A stretch of DNA of 64,000 nucleotides, from the NCBI RefSeq assembly GCF_011090165.1, contig NZ_JAADJT010000015.1, positions 83,896-147,895 of the forward strand. Direction: 5' to 3'. The DNA comes from Duganella aceris (lineage in GTDB: Bacteria > Pseudomonadota > Gammaproteobacteria > Burkholderiales > Burkholderiaceae_D). The notes under the pieces were generated by a model. That model ran no database searches. It was not told the DNA's origin and saw nothing but the letters and a program-made list of their open reading frames with translations. The position numbers and the translations under genes are program-made. Numbering within the stretch: the stretch's first letter is position 1; every line of letters begins with the position of its first letter. Positions 52,284 through 58,942 of the stretch are shown here, piece by piece.

Positions 52284-55127
52284 ATGTCTAGGAATTTGAA
52301 AGTAATCCCGTTGGCGATCGCGCAGCTCGTGACCGCCGGCGCATTTTCAGCCACCTTCGCCGCCACGGCGATGGCGCAGCAGCAAGGCGCCGATGCCGGC
52401 GGCCAGCCGATGGAGCGGGTGGAAATCACCGGTTCCTTCATCCGCCGCGCCGACGCCGAGACGCCGAGTCCGGTGCAGGTGATCACCGCGGTCGACATGA
52501 AAAACTCCGGCTACACCTCGGTGGCCGAGGTGCTGCAGCACATCACCGCCAACGGCGCCGGCAATCTGAGCCAGACCTTCTCGGGCGGCTTCGCCGCCGG
52601 CGGTTCCGGCATTTCGCTGCGCGGCTTGAACAACAACGCGACGCTGATTTTGATCGACGGCCACCGCATGGCGCCCTATCCGCTGGCCGACGACGGCTCG
52701 CGTTCCTTCGTCGACATCTCCAACATTCCCTTCGACACCGTCGAGCGCATCGAGATCCTGAAGGATGGCGCCTCGGCCGTCTACGGCTCGGACGCGATGG
52801 CCGGCGTGGTCAACGTCATCCTGAAGAAAAACCTGGTCGGCACCTCGATCTCGGCCGAGGGCGGCCGCGCCACCGAAGGCGGCGGCGAGACTACCCACGT
52901 CACCTTCGCGCACGGCATGGGCGACCTGGCCACCGACGGCTACAACGCTTACATCGGCCTGGAGTACCGCCATCAGGATCCGATCAAGTACACCGACCGC
53001 CTCGGACGCGGCGACTGGCAGTCGCTGGACATGTCGCGCCACGGCGGCGCCAACAAGGCGCTGGGCGTGATCACGGCGCAGAACACCGCGCCGCTGACCT
53101 TGTCGCCGTACCTGCTCAATCCGAACGTGCCGCGCACCAGCGGCGCCGACAACAGCGCCGCCTTCGCCTTCTTCCCGGGTACCGCCTGCGGCAGCTATGC
53201 GCAGATGGCGTCCGGCGGCTGCGCCTATGACGATCCGTACAAGGAAATCCAGCCGAAGACCGAGAACATCAATCTGCTGGCCAGCCTGACCAAGCAGCTG
53301 GCCAACGGCTGGCAGGCGGACTTCAAGGCGTCGCTGTTCCAGAGCCAGGTGCGGCTGCCGCAGGGCTTCAGCAACTTCCCGTCGTCGTATGGCACGCAGC
53401 TGGAGATGCTGTCCGGCGTGCCGCCGCACTATGTGGCCGGCACCGCCATTCCGGCGATCCGCGTTCCGGCCAACTATCCGGGCAATCCGTTCGGCGTGCC
53501 GGCCATCCTGCGCGGTCCGATTCCGAACGCGCCGGCGCGCAACATCACCACCGATTCCAAGGCCTACCGCGTGGTGGCCGAGCTGCACGGCACCGCGGCG
53601 GAATGGGACATCGACGCATCGCTGGGCTACACCCGCAACAACCTGTCGCGCCAGAGCACCGGCGGCCTGAACGTGCCGGCGCTGAACGCGGCGCTCAACC
53701 GCGCCAGCAATCCGTATTCGGTCTACGGCAAGAACACCGATGCCGACATGGCCAACATCTTCCGCACCGTGTCCTCGTATGACACCTCGGAGCTGGCCTT
53801 CGCCGAACTGCGCGGCTCGCGTGCGGTGGCCAAGCTGCCGGGCGGTGATCTGATGCTGGGCGTCGGCGTCGGCTCGTTCCGCACCGAGTTGTCGGCGCCG
53901 GCGATGCCCAACCCGGACGGCTACACCAACGGCGCTTATGCCTTCGGTTCCGAGACCGACACCTCGGCCTACATGGAATTCGTGGCGCCGGTGCTGAAGA
54001 ACCTGGAGATCGACGGCGCGGTCCGTTACGACCACTACAGCCTGGCCGGCAGCTCGACCACACCGAAGGTGGCGTTCAAGTACACGCCGAGCGACAGCTT
54101 CGCGGTGCGCGGCACCTTGTCGCGCGGCTTCCGCGCGCCGGGTCCGGCGGAGAACGGCAATTCGGCCAGCAGCGGCGGCGTCGGCAGCGCCAGCGACGCC
54201 GTGCTGTGCCCGGGCGGTTACCGCGCCGACGGCAAATATCCGAAGGGTACCGTCATCGCTTCGTGCAACGAATCGCTGATCGGCCTGACCACCACCAATC
54301 CCGATCTGAAGCCGGAAGAATCGACCTCGGCGACCTTCGGCATCATCCTGGAGCCGGTCAAGGGTTGGAGCAGCACCGTCGACCTGTACCAGATCAAGGT
54401 CAAGGACCAGATCGTCGGCGGTCCGTTGTCCGGCACCCCGGTGCGCAACGCGCCGGAGCCGAGCGACTGCGCCGACGGCAACGGCGGTTCGACCATCTGC
54501 ACGCCGAGCATCGGCCGCATCGCCTACTACCCGGCGACGCCGATCAACGCCAACAGCACCCGCACGCGCGGTATCGAGTTCGGCACCCGTTATCGCTTTA
54601 ACCTGGGCGACTACGGCCGCTTGAAAACCGAGTTCCAGTACACCCACGCGTTCAGCTATGTGATGACCATCGGCGGCGTGGCGTACCAGCTGGCCGGCAG
54701 TCATGGTCCGGCGGGCATCGGTGCGGATACGGCGAATCCGAAGGATCGCGCGCAGTTCGACCTGAACTGGGAAAAAGGCAAGTGGGAAGTGGCCGGCAGC
54801 ATGCACTGGATTTCCAGCTATGACCTGACCGATCCGACCAGCGGACAGTTCAACTGCGCCGACGGCGGCACGATGAATGGTGTCTTCCCGACTGGCAACA
54901 CGCCGGATTATTTCTGCCGTGTGCATTCCTTCCTGGAGACGGACATGACGGTCAACTACAAGCTGGACAAGCAGTGGACGTTCCACGCGTCGGTGACCAA
55001 TCTGTTCAACAAGCAGCCACCGGTGGACGTCAGCACCTACGGCAGCGGCCGGCCTTACAACCTGTCGCTGCACTCGGCGGGCGCGGTCGGCCGCTTCGTC
55101 AACGTGGGCGTGGCCTACAAGTTCTGA
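52284..55127 (+). CDS. TonB-dependent receptor
   Basis: A 947-residue outer membrane receptor. Signal peptide at about 1-32 (ATFAATAMAQ). The TonB-box region ERVEITGS is followed by a plug domain with SPVQVITAVDM, GISLRGLNNNATLILIDGHRMA and VERIEILKDGASAVYGSDAMAGVVNVI. The beta-barrel ends in aromatic VGVAYKF, as required for outer membrane assembly. This subfamily, with long extracellular loops and paired Cys, is common in Oxalobacteraceae and takes up sugars or peptides rather than siderophores; the substrate is not readable. A UUCG-loop terminator follows. Confidence 0.95.
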   Translation: MSRNLKVIPLAIAQLVTAGAFSATFAATAMAQQQGADAGGQPMERVEITGSFIRRADAETPSPVQVITAVDMKNSGYTSVAEVLQHITANGAGNLSQTFSGGFAAGGSGISLRGLNNNATLILIDGHRMAPYPLADDGSRSFVDISNIPFDTVERIEILKDGASAVYGSDAMAGVVNVILKKNLVGTSISAEGGRATEGGGETTHVTFAHGMGDLATDGYNAYIGLEYRHQDPIKYTDRLGRGDWQSLDMSRHGGANKALGVITAQNTAPLTLSPYLLNPNVPRTSGADNSAAFAFFPGTACGSYAQMASGGCAYDDPYKEIQPKTENINLLASLTKQLANGWQADFKASLFQSQVRLPQGFSNFPSSYGTQLEMLSGVPPHYVAGTAIPAIRVPANYPGNPFGVPAILRGPIPNAPARNITTDSKAYRVVAELHGTAAEWDIDASLGYTRNNLSRQSTGGLNVPALNAALNRASNPYSVYGKNTDADMANIFRTVSSYDTSELAFAELRGSRAVAKLPGGDLMLGVGVGSFRTELSAPAMPNPDGYTNGAYAFGSETDTSAYMEFVAPVLKNLEIDGAVRYDHYSLAGSSTTPKVAFKYTPSDSFAVRGTLSRGFRAPGPAENGNSASSGGVGSASDAVLCPGGYRADGKYPKGTVIASCNESLIGLTTTNPDLKPEESTSATFGIILEPVKGWSSTVDLYQIKVKDQIVGGPLSGTPVRNAPEPSDCADGNGGSTICTPSIGRIAYYPATPINANSTRTRGIEFGTRYRFNLGDYGRLKTEFQYTHAFSYVMTIGGVAYQLAGSHGPAGIGADTANPKDRAQFDLNWEKGKWEVAGSMHWISSYDLTDPTSGQFNCADGGTMNGVFPTGNTPDYFCRVHSFLETDMTVNYKLDKQWTFHASVTNLFNKQPPVDVSTYGSGRPYNLSLHSAGAVGRFVNVGVAYKF

Positions 55128-55147
55128 TCCCCGGATCGGCAGCATCA

Positions 55148-55177
55148 AACGGGCGGCTTCGGCCGCCCGTTTTTTTT
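55148..55177 (+). terminator. Intrinsic terminator after the TonB receptor gene
   Basis: A 10-bp stem AACGGGCGGC / GCCGCCCGTT closed by a UUCG tetraloop and followed by eight or more T residues. It lies 21 bp after the receptor stop. Confidence 0.95.
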
Positions 55178-55214
55178 GTGGCGCGCAGCATACACGTATG
55201 GGGTGTGTTTTTTT

Positions 55215-55403
55215 CGGGTTTTACTAGAACCTGCGATCCGCTGCTGCCTCGCGATAACCGCCGATATTTCATCAGAGTGGCCACTAATTCGGGAACTAAA
55301 CGGCGATATCCGGCTCTAACGTTTATAGGCTGCAGAGATTTTAGTAAGAGGTAGCGCGCGGTAGTAAAGCTTCGCAATGGTTATCAGCGCCTAGTAAAAA
55401 CCG
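55215..55403. repeat. MITE-like element with 13-bp terminal inverted repeats
   Basis: CGGGTTTTACTAG (55215-55227) and CTAGTAAAAACCG (55391-55403) are inverted repeats with 12 of 13 matches, enclosing 189 bp with no convincing ORF. Further inside, GATAACC and GGTTATC also pair. The interior is less GC-rich than the neighbouring genes. No clear target duplication is visible, although short T-runs flank both ends. It fills most of the gap between the receptor terminator and the next gene. Confidence 0.4.
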
Positions 55404-55422
55404 ATTTTCAGGAGCCCCCACC

Positions 55423-56256
55423 ATGTGTACTGATCTTCCCTTTGCCTTCCCCATCCGAGTTCCAGACAATTTGCTGGTGGAATTCGGAAAATTTACCGGT
55501 CTTCATTGGAACGACACGTTCTCGATGGAGCCCTTCGTTTGCGAAGCGCTCCGCAACTACATGAATCCCGCGCCGGCAGCGCAGGCGCCGGCGGTCGCGC
55601 AGTCCGAGTCCGGCTACCAATGGAAGGAAGTATTTCTTCCCGAAGGAACGAGGCTGCGCGCAAGCTTCGACCACAAGCAGTACTTCGCCGTGGTGGCGGG
55701 CACGGAAATCGAATACGGCGATCACGCCATCTCGCCATCGTGCTTTGCCAATTTGTTCGGCTGCGGCAACCGCAATGCATGGAAAGCCGTCTGGCTGCGC
55801 CTGCCGGGCAGCACTGAATGGCTGCTGGCCGATATCTGCCGCTCTGCCCGCAAAGCCGCAATAGCGCGCCTGATGGCAGGCGATACGGACGGAGGCGCCC
55901 AGCCATCCCCGCCCAAGCCACCCGCACCGTCCGCCCCGGCCGCACCTCCCACATGGCCCGCGCCGTCCTCCCCGAGCACAACTCTCGCACGTCCAGCACT
56001 GGCCGCATCGTCCGCACGGGCCTTACCTGCCGGGCCGACCGCATCGCTCGCGCCACCCGCGTCGCCCGCACCCCGAGGTAACGGCAAACAGCCTGCCAAA
56101 CAGCCAACACCGCGCCGGACAGGCGAGCGCGGCACCACCGATAGCGCGTTTGCTGGCACCCGCGCAAGAAGAGCACCGGACGACGCGGCCGCCGCAAACA
56201 CAACGCGGCAAAACTCTCATAAAGACGCTTTTTTCAAAATTGCACAAATTATCTAA
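55423..56256 (+). CDS. Protein of unknown function with RAMA/DUF2924-like domain and Pro/Ala-rich tail
   Basis: A 277-residue protein. Residues 1-45 form a small ordered region (IRVPDNLLVEFGKFTGLHWND). About residues 65-145 resemble RAMA or DUF2924-type domains: FLPEGTRLRASFDHKQYFAVV, EIEYGDHAISPSCFANLFG and RNAWKAVWLRLPG with W..A. Such domains are predicted to recognise DNA. Residues 150-277 are low-complexity Pro/Ala/Ser with a basic end. There is no signal peptide. The 3' end runs into the operator of the next gene. Family assignment is tentative. Confidence 0.6.
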   Translation: MCTDLPFAFPIRVPDNLLVEFGKFTGLHWNDTFSMEPFVCEALRNYMNPAPAAQAPAVAQSESGYQWKEVFLPEGTRLRASFDHKQYFAVVAGTEIEYGDHAISPSCFANLFGCGNRNAWKAVWLRLPGSTEWLLADICRSARKAAIARLMAGDTDGGAQPSPPKPPAPSAPAAPPTWPAPSSPSTTLARPALAASSARALPAGPTASLAPPASPAPRGNGKQPAKQPTPRRTGERGTTDSAFAGTRARRAPDDAAAANTTRQNSHKDAFFKIAQII

Positions 56257-56274
56257 AATAAGATAATATGTGCA
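56241..56274 (+). promoter_or_regulatory. 34-bp operator upstream of the YheO-like regulator
   Basis: TGCACA-A-ATTATCT and AGATAAT-A-TGTGCA are inverted around AAAATA: 13 of 14 arm positions pair, across 56241-56274. It ends 2 bp before the ATG at 56276 and overlaps the last codons of the upstream gene. The AT-rich site in GC-rich surroundings and its position suggest autoregulation by the downstream regulator. Confidence 0.75.
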
Positions 56275-56275
56275 A

Positions 56276-56902
56276 ATGAAAAAAACGCCCGAACAACAGA
56301 ACTTGCTGGCGCAGATGCGCCAAGTCGCCGACGGACTAGCCCAGACGCTGGCCCCGTTCTGCGAAGTCGTGCTGCACGACCTGACCGAACCCGAGCACGC
56401 CATCCTGGCGATCCACAACAACCTGTCCGGCCGCGAAGTCGGCGCACCGGCCACCGAGCTGGGCCTGGCGCGCGCCGCCGATCCTGATTTCGCCCAAGTG
56501 ATCGCCAACTACCCGAACACCTTCGCCGATGGCCGCCGCGCCAAGAGCACCTCGATCGGCATCAAGGACAGCAAAGGCCAATATGTGGCCGCACTGTGCA
56601 TGAACGTCGACCTCACGGTATTCCGCAGCCTCAACACCCTGCTGACGCAGTTCAGCGCCGTCGACGGCGACACTGCAGTACACGAAACGCTGGAACCGGC
56701 CGGCGCCGACGCCATCCGCGCCCGCATCGACCAATTCGCCGCGCGCCTCGCCACCACCCCGCGCGCCCTGAAGGCCGACGAGCGCAAGGCGCTGATGCGC
56801 GAGTTGAAAGAGTCCGGCCTGAGCGACGTACGCCGCGCCATGGACATCGTCGCCAATTATCTGAACGTCTCCCGCGCCACGGTGTACAACGATGCCAGAT
56901 AA
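56276..56902 (+). CDS. YheO-like PAS domain/HTH transcriptional regulator
   Basis: A 208-residue regulator of the YheO-like type: N-terminal PAS-like domain (about 15-120: LAPFCEVVLHDLTEPEHAIL, IKDSKGQYVAALCMN) and C-terminal HTH_22 (LSDVRRAMDIVANYLNVSRAT). ATG at 56276; an in-frame GTG at 56270 is possible. The gene end overlaps the next gene by 11 bp. DhaR-like members of this group control hydroxyaspartate or amino-acid catabolic genes in other bacteria, and the two enzymes downstream fit that setting. Confidence 0.9.
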   Translation: MKKTPEQQNLLAQMRQVADGLAQTLAPFCEVVLHDLTEPEHAILAIHNNLSGREVGAPATELGLARAADPDFAQVIANYPNTFADGRRAKSTSIGIKDSKGQYVAALCMNVDLTVFRSLNTLLTQFSAVDGDTAVHETLEPAGADAIRARIDQFAARLATTPRALKADERKALMRELKESGLSDVRRAMDIVANYLNVSRATVYNDAR

Positions 56903-57866
56903 CGCCCGCCTGCTATTGCTGGACCGCGACCAGGCCGCCGCGCTGCTGCGGCCGGACGACGTGCTGGCCGCCGTGCGCGAATCGTTCCTGTTGCACGCCA
57001 GCGGCGCCGGCCGCATCTTCCCGCTGGTGCGCGAAGCCTTGCCGGCCGGCGTGTTCGGCATCAAGTCGGGCGGCGTGGCGGAACAGGATTTGTTGGGCAT
57101 GAAGGCAGCGGGTTTCTGGCCCGGCAACCGGCCGCTCGGCGCGGACGGGCATCAGGCCACCATCATCCTGTTCGACCCGGCGACGGGACGGCCGCAATGT
57201 CTGATCGACGGCAATGCCGTCACCACCGCGCGCACTGCCGCCGCCGGCGCGCTGGGCCTGCTGGCGCTGGCGCGGCCGGACAGCGAAACGCTGTGCGTGT
57301 TCGGCACCGGCGTGCAGGGCGCGGCGCACGTCGACTACGCGCTGCGCGTGATGCCCGGCCTGAAGCGCGTACGCTACCTGACCTCCGACGGCCGCCGCGA
57401 CCCGCAATTCGAAGCCCGCTTTGCGCAGCGCTGCGACATCGCGCCCGGCGCCGACGCCGACGCGGCGGTCGCCGACAGCGACATCGTCATCACCGCGACG
57501 CCGGGGCGCGGGCCGCTGTTCTCGGCGGCGGCCGTGCGGCCCGGCACGCATGTGAACTGCGTCGGCAGCGACACGCGCGGCAAGCGCGAACTGCCGGACG
57601 GCCTGCTGGCGCTGGCCCGCACCTGGGCCGACGACCTCGCGCAGGCGCGCGCCATCGGCGAATTGCAATGGTCGCCCGACACGCCCGCCGCCGAACTCGG
57701 CGCACTGCTGGCCCGCGCAGCGCCCGCGCGCCACGGCATCGCGGCCGACGCCATCACCATCTTCGACATGACGGGCATCGCCCTGCAGGATCTTTCGGTC
57801 GCGCGCATGCTGCACCAGCGCGCTTTGGCAAACGGCACAGGCACCAGCATCGCCTGGCCCTGGTAA
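56892..57866 (+). CDS. Ornithine cyclodeaminase/mu-crystallin family protein
   Basis: A 324-residue NAD(P)-dependent enzyme of the OCD/mu-crystallin family. Seen are GVFGIKSGG, the NAVTTARTAAAGALG segment, the nucleotide-binding FGTGVQGAAH and the DIVITATPGRGP stretch. Members include ornithine cyclodeaminase, ketimine reductase and iminosuccinate reductase. Its coupling with a hydroxyaspartate-lyase-like enzyme favours iminosuccinate or ketimine reduction, as in the beta-hydroxyaspartate cycle, but that is inference. The ATG overlaps the regulator gene. Confidence 0.88.
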   Translation: MPDNARLLLLDRDQAAALLRPDDVLAAVRESFLLHASGAGRIFPLVREALPAGVFGIKSGGVAEQDLLGMKAAGFWPGNRPLGADGHQATIILFDPATGRPQCLIDGNAVTTARTAAAGALGLLALARPDSETLCVFGTGVQGAAHVDYALRVMPGLKRVRYLTSDGRRDPQFEARFAQRCDIAPGADADAAVADSDIVITATPGRGPLFSAAAVRPGTHVNCVGSDTRGKRELPDGLLALARTWADDLAQARAIGELQWSPDTPAAELGALLARAAPARHGIAADAITIFDMTGIALQDLSVARMLHQRALANGTGTSIAWPW

Positions 57867-57879
57867 ACAAAGGAACACC

Positions 57880-58848
57880 ATGAGCGAACTCCAACTCCCA
57901 ACCTACGCCGATGTGATCGCCGCATCGGAACGCATCGCCGGCGTCGCGCACCGCACGCCGGTGCAAACCTCGCGCACCGCCAACGCGGAACTCGGCGCCG
58001 AGATCTTCTTCAAATGCGAAAACCTGCAGCGCATGGGCGCGTTTAAATTCCGCGGCAGCTATAACTCCCTGGCCAAGTTCGACGTCGACCAGCGCCGCGC
58101 CGGCGTGGTCGCCTTCTCCTCGGGCAACCACGCCCAAGGCATCGCCTTGTCCGCACAGCTGCTGGGCATCCCCGCCACCATCGTCATGCCGCACGACGCG
58201 CCGCCGTCAAAGATCGCCGCCACGCGCGGCTACGGCGCGCAAGTGGTGCTGTACGACCGCTACACCGAAGACCGCGAACAGATCGGCCGCGACCTGGCGC
58301 AGAAACACGGCCTGACCCTGATCCCACCCTACGACCATGCCGACGTGATCGCCGGGCAGGGCACCGCCGCCAAGGAACTGTTCGAAGAAGTGGGCGAGCT
58401 GGATTATCTGTTCGCCCCCTTGGGCGGCGGCGGCCTGCTGAGCGGCACCGCGCTGGCGACCCGCGCCCTGTCGCCGCAGACCAAGCTATATGGCGTGGAA
58501 CCGGAAGCCGGCAACGACGGCCAGCAATCCTTCCGCAGCGGCGCCATCGTTCACATCGACACGCCGAAGACCATCGCCGACGGCGCGCAAACCCAGCACC
58601 TGGGCCAACTGACGTTCCCGATCATCCAGCGCGACGTGGACGACATCCTGACCGCCAGCGACGACCAGCTGCGCGCCGAAATGCGCTTCTACGCCGCGCG
58701 CATGAAGATCGTGGTCGAGCCGACCGGCTGCCTGGGCCTGGCCGCCGCGCGCGCGATGAAGGATCAGCTGAAGGGTAAGCGCGTAGGCATCATCATCAGC
58801 GGCGGCAACGTCGACATCGAACGCTACGCCGCACTGCTGGCGCAATAA
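57880..58848 (+). CDS. PLP-dependent threo-3-hydroxyaspartate ammonia-lyase/serine racemase-like enzyme
   Basis: A 322-residue fold-type II PLP enzyme. Lys56 in MGAFKFRGS binds PLP; SSGNHAQ anchors the substrate carboxylate and GGGGLLSG the phosphate. The blocks YDRYTEDRE, IPPYDHADVIAGQG and VEPEAGNDGQQSF match the Sry1/serine-racemase branch rather than biosynthetic threonine deaminase, and no ACT domain is present. Likely reactions are deamination of threo-3-hydroxyaspartate, serine or threonine. Third gene of the regulator-OCD-lyase operon, 13 bp after OCD. Confidence 0.88.
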   Translation: MSELQLPTYADVIAASERIAGVAHRTPVQTSRTANAELGAEIFFKCENLQRMGAFKFRGSYNSLAKFDVDQRRAGVVAFSSGNHAQGIALSAQLLGIPATIVMPHDAPPSKIAATRGYGAQVVLYDRYTEDREQIGRDLAQKHGLTLIPPYDHADVIAGQGTAAKELFEEVGELDYLFAPLGGGGLLSGTALATRALSPQTKLYGVEPEAGNDGQQSFRSGAIVHIDTPKTIADGAQTQHLGQLTFPIIQRDVDDILTASDDQLRAEMRFYAARMKIVVEPTGCLGLAAARAMKDQLKGKRVGIIISGGNVDIERYAALLAQ

Positions 58849-58849
58849 A

Positions 58850-58931
58850 AAAGGCGGGGTCAGTTCCGGCAACGTGCCATTTACGGAATTAATTCCGTAA
58901 ATGGCACGTTGCCGGAACTGACCCCGCCTTT
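58850..58931. repeat. 82-bp perfect palindrome, type B short-core copy
   Basis: Two exact 41-bp arms with no spacer (58850-58890 and 58891-58931). The outer module GGGGTCAGTTCCGGCAACGT, then GCCA, differs from the 18107 copy in one position; the inner part is a different AT-rich core centred on GGAATTAATTCC. It separates the convergent lyase and valS genes, lying 2 bp after one stop and 11 bp before the other. On the minus strand it ends in a run of T residues and could terminate valS. Confidence 0.95.
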
Positions 58932-58942
58932 GTTGCTACTTG

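Noticed and set aside
52347..55148. A 933-codon open frame antisense to the TonB receptor gene
   Set aside because: No signal peptide or motif; the receptor frame shows plug and barrel features and ends in the required aromatic residue.
55215..55275. tRNA-like T-arm on the minus strand (GCAGGTTCTAG context)
   Set aside because: The T-stem does not pair and no acceptor or anticodon arm can be drawn; at most a chance resemblance within the MITE-like element.
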